Origin: Clostridium gelidum
GTDB lineage: Bacteria; Bacillota; Clostridia; Clostridiales; Clostridiaceae
Length of the DNA stretch: 64,000 nucleotides
Reading direction: 5' to 3'
Assembly (NCBI RefSeq): GCF_019977655.1
Contig: NZ_AP024849.1
Span: 877,001 to 941,000, forward strand
Numbering within the stretch: position 1 is the first letter of the stretch; every line of letters begins with the position of its first letter. The notes beneath the pieces were generated by a model that searched no databases, had not been told where the DNA came from, and saw only the letters and a program-made list of their open reading frames with translations. This document shows, in pieces, positions 55,108-64,000 of the stretch. The translations under genes and the position numbers were made by a program.

Positions 55108-56913
55108 TTATATAGCATCTTTAATGGAATCTTCAATGTAATCATCTAGTTCACCACTAAAAGTTTTATTCCAATTCTTTTTCCAAGATCTAATACATTC
55201 ATATAATAGTACAGCTAACATAGCCATTATAATAAAGGACAATACAGTTAAAGCAGTTTTCCCATTTGGGATATAATTATTAAATATATTTTCAAATGAA
55301 GCAACAGTTGTAGTTATTGCAATGAATGCCATAGGTATTATTGTTATAGCAACATATTTCTTTTTATTCAATTCTAGAAGAACTGATGTACCAATTGCAA
55401 ATGCTATAGCTGCTAAGGATTGATTAGCTACACCAAATAGTGGCCAAATTGTTGAAATGTTACCACTATAAAGTAATGATCCCCAAGTAACTGACATTAA
55501 AGCACTAAAGAATACAAGATTAAATTTGTTTTTTTCTTTAAAAGGTTTATATATTGTTCCAAAAAGATCTTGCATTAAATATCTTCCAATTCTTGTGCCA
55601 GAATCTATAGTTGTTAATATGAATAGAGCTTCAAACATTATACAGAAGTGATACCAGTAAGACATTATTTTATCTATACCAGGAATGTTATGGAATACAT
55701 ATGTCATACCAACAGCTAATGAAACTGAACCACCAGTTCTACCAGATAATGTTTCACCAACAAGTGATTCAAGCCATGGTAAATCTACTGGGGACAAGCC
55801 CATTTTAGCAAAAACTGCTGGTGCAGAATTAATTGCAAAATAATCTGCTGTAGGTAATGAACAAGCTGCGATTAGTGCCATTAAAGATATAAATGCTTCA
55901 AGTAACATAGAGCCATAGCCTATTGGTAAAATATCTTTTTCATTTGCTATTAACTTTGGTGTAGTACCAGTGCTTATTAATGAGTGAAAGCCAGATAATG
56001 CACCACAAGCTATTGTTATAAATAAGAATGGAAATACTTTACCATTAACAATTGGTCCACCACCATGAACAAATTCTGTTATTGCTGGCATTTGTAATTT
56101 TGGTTGAAGTATTACTATACCAATACATAAAGCACCAATTACACCAAGTTTCATATAAGTACTTAAATAATCACGAGGTAATAATAATAACCAAACAGGT
56201 AATGCAGCAGCACAAAAACCGTATATAACTAAGATTACAGATAATTGCTTTATGTCAAGAGTTAAGAAATTTCCAAGTGCTGTGCCTTGAATTTTAGGAC
56301 CGAATACAACTGCAAGTAATATTAACCCCATTCCTAGTACAGTTCCTTCACCAATTTTACCAGGTCTAATAAATTTTAAATAAATACCTATAAAAAATGC
56401 TATTGGAATAGTGGCACCTACTGTGAAAGTTCCCCAAGGACTATTATAAAGTGAATTAACAATAGGTAAGCCAAGGCCTGCCATTGTAATTATAAGTATA
56501 AACGTAACAGAAATTGAAGTTATTAAGCCAACTTTCTTGCCTAAACAATGGCCTGCAATTTCAGCTATAGATTCACCCTTGAATCTTACTGATGCAAATA
56601 ACATTACCATGTCATGTACAGCACCAGCTAATACAGAGCCTATTAATATCCAAAGTGCTCCAGGAAGATAACCAAATTGAGCAGCTAAAACTGGACCAAT
56701 AAGAGGACCAGCACCTGCAATAGCTGCAAAGTGGTGACCGAGTAACACCAATTTGTTAGTTGGTACAAAATCTTTTCCATCATTGTATACTTCAGAAGGA
56801 ACTTTTCGGGTTTCATCTAAAACTAGAACCTTAGCAGCAATAAAAGCACCATACAATCTGTAGCCAATCGTTAAAATTAATATACCTGCAATTACTAAAA
56901 AAATAGAATTCAT
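55108..56913 (-). CDS. cstA: Carbon starvation protein A (CstA/BtsT family transporter)
   Basis: 601 aa, ~16 membrane segments. Family regions include FAAIAGAGPLIGPVLAAQFG, PGALWILIGSVLAGAVHD and HSLISTGTTPK. CstA/BtsT carriers take up pyruvate or peptides. AAGGGGG before ATG. The divergent LytS/LytT pair suggests pyruvate-type control as for BtsT, by analogy. Confidence 0.94.
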   Translation of the reverse strand: MNSIFLVIAGILILTIGYRLYGAFIAAKVLVLDETRKVPSEVYNDGKDFVPTNKLVLLGHHFAAIAGAGPLIGPVLAAQFGYLPGALWILIGSVLAGAVHDMVMLFASVRFKGESIAEIAGHCLGKKVGLITSISVTFILIITMAGLGLPIVNSLYNSPWGTFTVGATIPIAFFIGIYLKFIRPGKIGEGTVLGMGLILLAVVFGPKIQGTALGNFLTLDIKQLSVILVIYGFCAAALPVWLLLLPRDYLSTYMKLGVIGALCIGIVILQPKLQMPAITEFVHGGGPIVNGKVFPFLFITIACGALSGFHSLISTGTTPKLIANEKDILPIGYGSMLLEAFISLMALIAACSLPTADYFAINSAPAVFAKMGLSPVDLPWLESLVGETLSGRTGGSVSLAVGMTYVFHNIPGIDKIMSYWYHFCIMFEALFILTTIDSGTRIGRYLMQDLFGTIYKPFKEKNKFNLVFFSALMSVTWGSLLYSGNISTIWPLFGVANQSLAAIAFAIGTSVLLELNKKKYVAITIIPMAFIAITTTVASFENIFNNYIPNGKTALTVLSFIIMAMLAVLLYECIRSWKKNWNKTFSGELDDYIEDSIKDAI

Positions 56914-56932
56914 AATTTAATCCCCCTTTTAT

Positions 56933-56946
56933 TGTAAATGTTTACT
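56933..56946. promoter_or_regulatory. Possible cre (CcpA) site upstream of cstA
   Basis: TGTAAATGTTTACT is close to the CcpA consensus (TGTAAACGTTTACA-like). It lies 20 bp upstream of the cstA start codon, so bound CcpA could block the gene in sugar-rich cells. Confidence 0.45.
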
Positions 56947-57127
56947 TTATTCATGTATAATGTATCATGTAGAAGAGAATAATGACTATGATTTATAGGC
57001 GAAATAACATATTTTAAGGATAAATTAACAAAATATTAGGGTGATTTGCATTTGATTTTAATCTAAATCAATTACAATTTGAGATTTTATTAGAAAGTAT
57101 TATAATGGTCTTGAGGTTGGTGATAAT

Positions 57128-58324
57128 ATGTTAATGATAAATATGCTAGAAAGAATGTCACTTATAATAATATTTACATATATAATATTACAAACTAATA
57201 TTATGAAATATTTAGTAAAGGATGAATATAACAAGAAAGACAAAATAATAATGATTGTGTTATTTTCAACGCTTTCTATTTTGGGGACTTATTTTGGAAT
57301 CTACATAACAGACCAATCAATAGCTAATAATAGACCAATTGGAGCAATAGTAGCAGGATACTTAGGTGGACCTGTTATTGGATTAATAGTTGGAGGTATA
57401 AGTGGAGTACATAGATATACATTAGGGGGATTTACAGCCTTAGCTTGCGCCTTATCAACAGTTGCAGAAGGCATAATAGGAGGGTATTTTAGAATATTAT
57501 TTAAGAAAAGAGGTTTAAATCCAATAATTGCAGGACTCGCAGCAGTAGTAGCAGAAATAACTCAAATGATCATTATTTTAATATTCACAAAAGATATAAA
57601 TGCTGCAATAGACCTTGAAAAAACAATAGCATTATCTATGATAAGTATAAATTCCATAGGGGTATTTTTAATAGTTATGGTAATTGGAAGTTCAAAGAGG
57701 CTAGTTGATGGACAAGTTAATTTGGTTAAATTAAAGGAAGAAAATAAAATAGCAGAATTAAAAGCGCTAAAAGCGCAAATAGAACCACATTTCTTATTTA
57801 ATTCCCTTAACGTTATAGGTGCATATTGCAGAACAGATGGAGAAAAGGCAAAAGATCTCATATTAAATCTTTCCAATTATTTTAGAGCAACATTAGAAAT
57901 AGAAGGAGATTTTTCTACATTAGAAAAAGAATTAACACTTATAAAAGCATATGTGGCAATTGAACAAGCTAGATTTTCCGATAGATTACAAGTTGAATTT
58001 TTAATAGATGATAATTTGCTAGGTGTAAAGTTTCCAATACTTATACTTCAACCAATTGTTGAAAATTCAATTAAACATGGTATATTAAAAAAAATTGATG
58101 GCGGAATAGTAACAATTTCAGTAAGAGACAATGAAGATGAAGTTCATGTTGAAATTAGTGATAATGGAGTAGGATTTGAAAATGCAGATGAATCCATATC
58201 TACGGGAATTGGACTTAAAAATGTTAATAATAGACTTAAATTACTATATGGGGAAAGGTATGCTTTAAATATAGTGAGTTCGAATAGTGGAAGTAGTGTT
58301 AGCTTTTGTGTAAAAAATAATTAA
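57128..58324 (+). CDS. LytS-type sensor histidine kinase
   Basis: 398 aa. A 5TM-5TMR_LYT sensor (~5-195; GAIVAGYLGGPVIGLIVGGI, GGFTALACALST), then the His_kinase region with phospho-acceptor in QIEPHFLFNSLN and a GHKL ATPase domain (PIVENSIKHG, GIGLKNVNNRLKLLYG). It lacks the GAF domain of the longer LytS/BtsS proteins. Pairs with the next gene. Confidence 0.92.
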   Translation: MLMINMLERMSLIIIFTYIILQTNIMKYLVKDEYNKKDKIIMIVLFSTLSILGTYFGIYITDQSIANNRPIGAIVAGYLGGPVIGLIVGGISGVHRYTLGGFTALACALSTVAEGIIGGYFRILFKKRGLNPIIAGLAAVVAEITQMIIILIFTKDINAAIDLEKTIALSMISINSIGVFLIVMVIGSSKRLVDGQVNLVKLKEENKIAELKALKAQIEPHFLFNSLNVIGAYCRTDGEKAKDLILNLSNYFRATLEIEGDFSTLEKELTLIKAYVAIEQARFSDRLQVEFLIDDNLLGVKFPILILQPIVENSIKHGILKKIDGGIVTISVRDNEDEVHVEISDNGVGFENADESISTGIGLKNVNNRLKLLYGERYALNIVSSNSGSSVSFCVKNN

Positions 58325-58342
58325 TTGGTAGGGGGAATTAAA

Positions 58343-59101
58343 TTGAAATCACTAGATGAGATTAAAGTAGTAATAGTTGAGGATGAAAAAATTTCTAGCG
58401 ATGAATTAAAATACATAATATCAAAGGATAATAGATTTAAAGTTGTAGGACAAGCATATGATGGTATAAGTGCAGCTATATTAATAGAAAATGAGGCGCC
58501 AGAAGTTGTCTTAATTGATATTAATATTCCTGGGAAAAATGGTATAGAATTAGCAGAAGAAATAAAAAGTATATTACCAGATACAATTTTAATTTTTCTA
58601 ACAGCATATGATAGTTATGCAATAAAAGCTTTTGAACTTAAAATTTATGACTATATATTAAAACCATATGATGAGAAGCGAATAGCAGAGTCACTAAATT
58701 GTGTAGTTAGTACTATCATTAGCAGAAATGAAAATCAAATTACTGATATATTATATAAATTAGATAACAAACAAACTGTAAAAAAGATTCCATGCGAAAA
58801 TAATGGTAGAATAATCCTTATTGATATTAATAAAATTTCTTTCTGTTATTCTGAAGGAGAAAAAAATTATGTTAAGACTGAAAAAGATATTTATTGTACA
58901 ACAAAAACATTACAAGAGTTATCAGAAAAAACAAATTTTTGTAGATGTCATAGAAGTTATATAGTTAATCTTGAAAAAGTTAAAGAAGTTTATTCATGGT
59001 TTAATGGAACTTATAAATTAATTATTGATGATAATGAAAATAACGAGATACCGGTAAGTAGATCACATGTTAAGGAAGTTAAGAGTGTTTTAGGATTATA
59101 A
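58343..59101 (+). CDS. LytT-type LytTR response regulator
   Basis: 252 aa from TTG 58343 (AGGGGGA at 6-nt spacing; a TTG at 58325 lacks a site). Receiver with VEDEK and VVLIDINIPGKNG, then a LytTR domain with FCRCHRSYIVNLEKV. It probably controls the divergent cstA gene, as BtsR controls BtsT in E. coli. Confidence 0.92.
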   Translation: MKSLDEIKVVIVEDEKISSDELKYIISKDNRFKVVGQAYDGISAAILIENEAPEVVLIDINIPGKNGIELAEEIKSILPDTILIFLTAYDSYAIKAFELKIYDYILKPYDEKRIAESLNCVVSTIISRNENQITDILYKLDNKQTVKKIPCENNGRIILIDINKISFCYSEGEKNYVKTEKDIYCTTKTLQELSEKTNFCRCHRSYIVNLEKVKEVYSWFNGTYKLIIDDNENNEIPVSRSHVKEVKSVLGL

Positions 59102-59147
59102 TAAAAGGGCATTTTAATTTATTACAAAAAATTAATTTTTAGATAAG

Positions 59148-59176
59148 TTACAATTAGTTAATCTGTGTGATATAAT
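59148..59176 (+). promoter_or_regulatory. Promoter of the M-box/mgtE transcript
   Basis: TTACAA (59148-59153) and TATAAT (59171-59176) with a 17-bp spacer, ~50 bp before the riboswitch. Confidence 0.6.
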
Positions 59177-59227
59177 AAGTGCGAAATAAAAATGTATATC
59201 ATTAAGTTTAGACTAAAATCATATATA

Positions 59228-59388
59228 TTGTTAGGTGAGGCTCCTATAAAGAAATATGCTGCTACCCAGAAAAATCCAGAGATTCCAATGGGTTAACAAA
59301 AATCATCGCAAAGGTGTTTTTTAATGTAGCTGATAGAAATATCTACGCTTTATAGTGCTAAAGCTCTACGAATAATTAAAGTTATTAT
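59228..59388 (+). ncRNA. M-box (ykoK) magnesium riboswitch
   Basis: Conserved M-box blocks are present in order: TGTTAGGTGAGGCTCCTATA, ATGCTGCTACCCAGAAAA, CCAATGGGTTAACA, AATCATCGC and AAGGTG. It lies before mgtE, the usual target. Mg2+ binding should favour the terminator at 59389-59420. Confidence 0.93.
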
Positions 59389-59420
59389 AGACTTTTTGCG
59401 TAGAGCAAAAGGTCTTTTTT
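59389..59420 (+). terminator. Riboswitch terminator with competing hairpin
   Basis: AGACTTTTTGC (59389-59399) pairs fully with GCAAAAGGTCT (59405-59415) and runs into TTTTTT. A rival stem GCTCTACG (59363-59370) with CGTAGAGC (59399-59406) uses the same bases, so only one can form. This is a clear attenuator switch. Confidence 0.85.
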
Positions 59421-59524
59421 AATTCATTAGGAAAGTATAATGTTTAAAATCTTTACATAATGTTGAGAATAAACATACAATACTATAGCATAGATTTTTT
59501 TATTAAAAAAAGGTGGTGGTACAA

Positions 59525-59620
59525 ATGGACTCGTATCCGAGTAGAAACTCTAAAATGAAAACTGAAGATAGTGAAGAGGGCGAGACGGAATTTATTTGTG
59601 CCACATATAATAAAAAGTAA
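59525..59620 (+). CDS. Possible 31-aa acidic peptide between M-box and mgtE
   Basis: ATG 59525 follows AAAGGTGGTGG. The peptide starts MDSYPSRNSKMKTEDSEEGE and ends CATYNKK. It has no known match and could be a leader peptide or chance. It would be under the riboswitch together with mgtE. Confidence 0.4.
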   Translation: MDSYPSRNSKMKTEDSEEGETEFICATYNKK

Positions 59621-59714
59621 TTTATCCATAATTTTTAAAGATAGCTGGGTAAAAATTATTTATATCATATGTAGAAATTAATGAAGACTTCCCTATAAAA
59701 AGGAGGAAGCATAT

Positions 59715-61058
59715 ATGAAAATAAATATGAATAAAGAAGAACTAAGAAAATTTTTACTCCATGCTCCACAAGGAAGCATTCATAAGTATATGGAAAATAT
59801 TCATCCAGTCGATATTCTTGATATATTACGAGAAAATCCAGAGGATAGCTTCGATATACTAAATAGATTACCAGAAAAAACAATCGCAACCATTATAGAT
59901 GAGGCAGAAGATAAAGAAAAATATGAAATACTGATTAAGTTTGAAGATAATAAGCAAAAAAATATAGTAGAAGAAATGTCATCAGATGAGTTAGCTGATC
60001 TTTTAGGCATACTAGATGAAGAAGAATCAAATAAGTTATTATCAAAAATGACAGCCCGTGATGCGAGAAATGTTCGTCAATTATTAAGTTATGCTCCAGA
60101 TACTGCAGCTGGTATTATGGCTAGTGAATTTATTTCGGTTAGAGAAAATATGACGATTAAAGAGACATTGAAATATTTGCAACAAAATAAAGATGATAGT
60201 GAAAATATTTATGACCTTTATGTAATAGATACTTTTGATAGATTAAAAGGATCTATTTCTCTAAAAGATATTGTTGTTAATGATTTTGATACAAAGATTT
60301 CAAGTATAATTAATACAGAAGTCTCAACCATTCCATTTGATATGGATCAAGAGCAAGTTGGTAATAAATTTGTAAAGTATGGTTTTTTAAGCATGCCTGT
60401 AGTAGATAATTCCAATAGATTACTTGGAATTATAACAGTAGATGATGCTATGCAAATTATAAGAGATGAGGGAACAGAGGATATTAATCGTCTTGGTGGT
60501 GTTGCTGCTGAAGAAAAGATTAATGGTACGTTGAGAGATTCTGTAAAGTATAGATTGCCTTGGTTACTCATAAATCTTTTAACAGCTATTTTTGCATCAG
60601 CTATTGTAGGGATGTTTGAAGTAACTATTGAAAAAGTTGTTTCTCTTGCAACATTTATGTCTATAGTTTCAGGTATGGGTGGAAATGCAGGAACGCAAAC
60701 ATTAACTATAATTGTAAGAGGATTGGCACTAGGGGAAATAAGTTATAAAAATATTAAACGTGTATTAGTAAAGGAATTTTGTATTGGAATAATTACAGGA
60801 ACAGTTATTGGTACAGTAATAGCAATATTAGGATTCATTTGGGAGAGGAATATTGCATTTGGAATAATAATTGGAGTTGCAATGATTTTGAATATGATAG
60901 TTGCAACTGTTACAGGATTTGTTGTTCCTATAGTTCTTAAAAGATTAAAGATTGATCCAGCATTAGCATCATCAATATTCGTAACAACATTTACTGATGT
61001 TTTAGGATTTTTCTTTTTCCTAGGACTCGCTACAATCTTTATTCAATATTTGGTATAA
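59715..61058 (+). CDS. mgtE: Magnesium transporter MgtE
   Basis: 447 aa. Acidic N domain (~1-130, ending ATAGIMASEF-like: APDTAAGIMASEF), two CBS domains (~135-255) and five membrane segments (~280-447) with GGNAGTQT. AGGAGG before ATG. The cytosolic domains close the channel when Mg2+ is high. The stop codon touches a MITE-like element. Confidence 0.95.
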   Translation: MKINMNKEELRKFLLHAPQGSIHKYMENIHPVDILDILRENPEDSFDILNRLPEKTIATIIDEAEDKEKYEILIKFEDNKQKNIVEEMSSDELADLLGILDEEESNKLLSKMTARDARNVRQLLSYAPDTAAGIMASEFISVRENMTIKETLKYLQQNKDDSENIYDLYVIDTFDRLKGSISLKDIVVNDFDTKISSIINTEVSTIPFDMDQEQVGNKFVKYGFLSMPVVDNSNRLLGIITVDDAMQIIRDEGTEDINRLGGVAAEEKINGTLRDSVKYRLPWLLINLLTAIFASAIVGMFEVTIEKVVSLATFMSIVSGMGGNAGTQTLTIIVRGLALGEISYKNIKRVLVKEFCIGIITGTVIGTVIAILGFIWERNIAFGIIIGVAMILNMIVATVTGFVVPIVLKRLKIDPALASSIFVTTFTDVLGFFFFLGLATIFIQYLV

Positions 61059-61214
61059 GCAAAATCAAAAAAATAACAAGTCAATATGCTAGTCTATTTC
61101 GTGTCATACTTCGTCAGTATGTTCACATAATAGCCCTCTATGAGGTAAACATACTTCCTCGTGTGACGCAAAATATACATCGCATTTTGGACTTGTTATT
61201 TTCTTTCATATGCC
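61059..61214. repeat. MITE-like element, copy 4
   Basis: Begins GCAAAATCAAAAAAATAACA directly after the mgtE stop and ends TTGTTATTTTCTTTCATATGCC. Its centre has its own hairpin (GTCATACTTCGTCAGTATG... / ...CATACTTCCTCGTGTGAC). Confidence 0.8.
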
Positions 61215-61250
61215 TAAGTCCTAAAGTGTCATTTAATATATATTTAGAAT

Positions 61251-61293
61251 AAAAAAGTGTCACAGTTTGCAAATGTAAATTGTGACATTTTTT
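61251..61293. terminator. Terminator between mgtE and the LacI gene
   Basis: AAAAAAGTGTCACA pairs with TGTGACATTTTTT, with T/A runs on both sides; bidirectional. Confidence 0.85.
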
Positions 61294-61325
61294 AGATTTT
61301 ACAATTACAAAATATCCTATGATAT

Positions 61326-62306
61326 TTATGTGGTTTGGCCTTGACATATCATTAGAGGTAATTTTATATCATTAGGTATCATAGTATTATGATTGCTAAT
61401 CAGATACAAAAGAGTTGATACAGCTGAGTTTGAAATGTCTCTTATAGGCTGTTTAATTGTAGTAAGAGTCGGAGTTGAAATACTACCTAGTGCAATGCCA
61501 TCATACCCTATAATTTTTATATCGTCAGGTATTTTGAGCTTTCGCGATACCAATTCTTTTATTACTGCAAGTGCAATAGTATCAACAGCAAAAATACCAT
61601 CAATATTGGGGTTATTATCCAATGACTTGGTTATAAAAGGTAGATAATTTTCAAATGGAAAAAAATTTACTGGAAATTCTATGTTCGTACAGTTAATATT
61701 ATTCTTTTTCATTGCTTCAGAAAATGCAAAGTTTCTTTCATTAGCAGGTGTTTTTACTTGGCTATTTCCTACGAATTGAAGAACATTTTTACAACCACAG
61801 CGTATTAATTCATTGGCAGCTAAGTACCCCCCCTGCATATGATCAGCTGATATAACGGGGATATCTTTTCCAAGATATCTGTCTAAAGCAACTATTGGGA
61901 GTTTTACTTTCATATACTCTTCTAATTTTAAAGTATGACTACCGATTATTATCCCATCAACTTGATTTCTTTGTAACATAGCTATATATTCTTTTTCACG
62001 AACACTATTATTGCTTGCATTACATAATAAAAGCTTATAACCATTCATATATAATGCTTCTTCTATATATTTTGTTTCCTCAGCGTAAAAGGGCATACTA
62101 ACATCGGGTAATATTAAGCCAATTAAATTAGATTTTTTTGTATATAAACTCTTAGCCATTTCATTTGGATGATAATTTAAAATTTCCATAGATTCATATA
62201 CTTTCTTTCTTGTAGCTTCAGAAATATAACCTCTATTATTCATAGTTCTAGATACTGTTGTCACTGATACACCAGCATGACTCGCAACATCTTTTATATT
62301 AGGCAA
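61326..62306 (-). CDS. LacI-family transcriptional regulator
   Basis: 326 aa from a TTG start behind GAAGGAAG. N-terminal helix-turn-helix IKDVASHAGVSVTTVSRTMN, then a sugar-binding periplasmic-like domain (LIGLILPDVSMPFYAEETKY). Divergent from a sugar-type binding lipoprotein that it probably represses. The effector is unknown. Confidence 0.93.
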   Translation of the reverse strand: MPNIKDVASHAGVSVTTVSRTMNNRGYISEATRKKVYESMEILNYHPNEMAKSLYTKKSNLIGLILPDVSMPFYAEETKYIEEALYMNGYKLLLCNASNNSVREKEYIAMLQRNQVDGIIIGSHTLKLEEYMKVKLPIVALDRYLGKDIPVISADHMQGGYLAANELIRCGCKNVLQFVGNSQVKTPANERNFAFSEAMKKNNINCTNIEFPVNFFPFENYLPFITKSLDNNPNIDGIFAVDTIALAVIKELVSRKLKIPDDIKIIGYDGIALGSISTPTLTTIKQPIRDISNSAVSTLLYLISNHNTMIPNDIKLPLMICQGQTT

Positions 62307-62373
62307 AAAATCACTTCCTTCACAATTAAAACAATTACTATATTTACTGTAACATTAACTGAAAAAAACGTAC

Positions 62374-62391
62374 ATGTCAACATGTTGACAT
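62374..62391. promoter_or_regulatory. Probable LacI-type operator
   Basis: A perfect 18-bp palindrome with half-site ATGTCAACA, 68 bp upstream of the regulator start. A related TGTTAACA lies at 62413-62420, 34 bp away. Likely autoregulation and, through looping, control of the divergent gene. Confidence 0.6.
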
Positions 62392-62767
62392 AAAAGCTGT
62401 TAAAGTTTCATGTGTTAACATATTAATAAGCATTTTTATGGTTAAATTTTATCTGCAAATATTGTAATTTTACATAATTAAAAATAAAAAAAGTATCCAA
62501 TTTGCCTTGTTAATATATTTAGTGCTGATTCTAATATTATCAATTCTATGGAACTTAAATTCAACATGTTTTATAAAAAACTACAAAAATAGAGAGTGTA
62601 AAAATTCAAAAATTGTAAATAATACTAATAATATAAATATAATTCCCAAAAAAATGATAAAGTAGAAAATGAACTGTAATTATTCTAACATTAAAGATAA
62701 CGATTTTGCTGTGTAAGATTAAAAAAAATATTATGAAAAAATATTATAAAAATTTTATGTTAAACGA

Positions 62768-62796
62768 TTGACATATATTTAGTATGCATATATAAT
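62768..62796 (+). promoter_or_regulatory. Consensus promoter of the sugar-binding protein gene
   Basis: TTGACA (62768-62773), 17-bp spacer, TATAAT (62791-62796): a perfect vegetative promoter. AGTAAATGTTTTCA (62807-62820), a cre-like or operator-like site, overlaps the expected start of transcription. The rest of 62307-62980 holds no gene. Confidence 0.75.
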
Positions 62797-62980
62797 AAAT
62801 TCATAAAGTAAATGTTTTCAGAGTTAAATAACAAGTAACAGATTTTAGTAATGATATTCATAGTTTAATCCATTCTTAAGTAAAATTTAGATAGGAGTAA
62901 ATTATTTGTATAAAAGGGTTAAATCAAAGGTTGTCTTGCAACAAGTGAGGATATCCTATAAAAAAATAGGGGGTAACGTT

Positions 62981-64000
62981 ATGAAAAAAACAAAATTATT
63001 ATCTATTTTAACAACAGTCGTATTAACAGTTTCTTTATTGGCTGGTTGTGGTTCTAAAACAGGAGATTCAACTAGTAGTAAAGAGTCTTCAGGGAAAGCT
63101 GTTAAAATAACATTTCTTAACTCAAAAGGAGAAATCGCAACTCAATTAGAAGATGCGGCAAAAGCTTTTACAAAAGAAAATCCTAATATAACAGTAGATG
63201 TTGTTCAAGCTGCTGCAGGAGAATCACCATTCCAAAAGGTATCTTCAATGTATGCATCTGGAAATGCACCATCTTTAAGTATGCTTGATCCTAACGATAT
63301 GGGGAAATTTAGCGATAAGTTCCTAGATCTTTCATCTGAAAAATGGGTTAAAGATGCATCAACAGGATCTTTAGATGCAGCTAAGACAGATGGAAAAGTA
63401 ATGGGATTCCCACTATCTATTGAAGGATATGGATTAATATACAATAAAGCAGTATTAGACAAAGTTTCAGTTGATCCAGCGTCTATTAAAACTACTAAGG
63501 ATTTAGAAGCAGCATTCCAAAAAATACAAGCTGCAGGAGTAGCGCCAATTGTACTTTCACCAATGGATTGGTCATTAGGAGCACATTTCTTACCAATGGT
63601 ATATACGGATCAATCAAAAGATGCTGGATCAGCAGATAAATTTACAGCAGATATAAAAGCTGGAAAAGTTGATTTAGCTAGTAATGCATTATTTAATGGA
63701 ATAATGACAACTTTTGATGTTTTAAAAGCAAATAATATTGACAAAGCATCACCACTCGCTGGAACTTATGAAAAAGCACCTGAATATTTAGGTACAGGTA
63801 AAGCAGCGTTCTGGTTTATGGGCAACTGGGCATGGCCACAAATTAAAGAATTTGATCAAGCTAATGGACAATACGGTTTTATACCAGTTCCAGTAAGTAA
63901 CAATGCAGATGATTATGGTAATTCACAAATATACGCAGGACCAGCTAAGTTTATCGGAGTAGATAGTAAAAATAATGATGCAGATCAACAAGCAGCAGCA
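62981..64000 (+). CDS. Extracellular sugar-binding lipoprotein of an ABC transporter (3' end outside window)
   Basis: 340 codons to the window edge without a stop. ATG 62981 follows AGGGGG. Signal with lipobox LAGC (LLAGCGSK), a Ser-rich linker, then a type 1 solute-binding domain (ITFLNSKGEIATQLEDAAKA, GFPLSIEGYGLIYNKAVLDK, GKAAFWFMGNWAWPQI). It should deliver a carbohydrate to permeases encoded past the edge. Confidence 0.93.
   Translation, partial: MKKTKLLSILTTVVLTVSLLAGCGSKTGDSTSSKESSGKAVKITFLNSKGEIATQLEDAAKAFTKENPNITVDVVQAAAGESPFQKVSSMYASGNAPSLSMLDPNDMGKFSDKFLDLSSEKWVKDASTGSLDAAKTDGKVMGFPLSIEGYGLIYNKAVLDKVSVDPASIKTTKDLEAAFQKIQAAGVAPIVLSPMDWSLGAHFLPMVYTDQSKDAGSADKFTADIKAGKVDLASNALFNGIMTTFDVLKANNIDKASPLAGTYEKAPEYLGTGKAAFWFMGNWAWPQIKEFDQANGQYGFIPVPVSNNADDYGNSQIYAGPAKFIGVDSKNNDADQQAAA

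Overview
The window is 64 kb of a very AT-rich Gram-positive chromosome. It shows clostridial gene order (rng-rplU-prp-rpmA-obgE-yhbY-nadD-yqeK-LCP), frequent TTG/GTG starts behind strong Shine-Dalgarno sites, an L21 leader, an M-box riboswitch, and selenium-dependent molybdenum hydroxylase genes. I infer a cluster I Clostridium, most like the solventogenic C. beijerinckii/C. saccharobutylicum group. No species assignment can be proved from sequence alone.

Layout. 0-19.6 kb is mostly core: a two-gene radical SAM pair (TIGR03960/TIGR03936 types), RNase G, the L21-Prp-L27 unit, ObgE, YhbY, NadD, YqeK, an LCP protein, an RluA-type pseudouridine synthase, a two-component system, a D,D-carboxypeptidase, ComEA, a lipoprotein/RDD pair and an RlmCD-type methyltransferase. 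19.65-20.97 kb has no convincing gene and an unusual base composition, with degenerate ~20-bp direct repeats, hairpins and a G10 tract. A methyltransferase pseudogene follows.

21.5-31.4 kb is the most interesting part: a complete agr-type quorum-sensing system (agrA, agrC, agrB and an unlisted 44-aa agrD) that runs directly into a RiPP operon. That operon holds an M16 zinc peptidase that seems to start at ATT, an ABC exporter, a second ABC ATPase/permease pair, a radical SAM/SPASM maturase and a 66-aa precursor with two CxCxC modules. A pair of LytTR-type boxes with a matching promoter lies upstream of agrB. A near copy of the same boxes and promoter lies just after the RiPP operon, where it would drive a transcript of only ~210 nt that ends at a strong terminator. 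The island ends in a serine-recombinase remnant.

32.1-47.7 kb is a selenium/molybdenum region: a broken THEP1-like NTPase, a FecCD-type ABC importer, yqeC, yqeB, yedF, selD, mocA, an xdhC remnant and a three-subunit molybdenum hydroxylase, with a few small unrelated genes between. 47.9-61 kb holds a FIST-GGDEF-EAL protein, a chemotaxis receptor, a cyclophilin lipoprotein, a FetAB-like exporter, CstA divergent from a LytS/LytT pair (resembling BtsSR-BtsT), and an M-box-controlled mgtE. The window ends with a LacI regulator divergent from a sugar-binding lipoprotein that runs off the edge.

A MITE-like repeat with ~27-bp terminal inverted repeats occurs four times (250, 9355, 43861, 61059). One copy supplies the last codons of yqeK.
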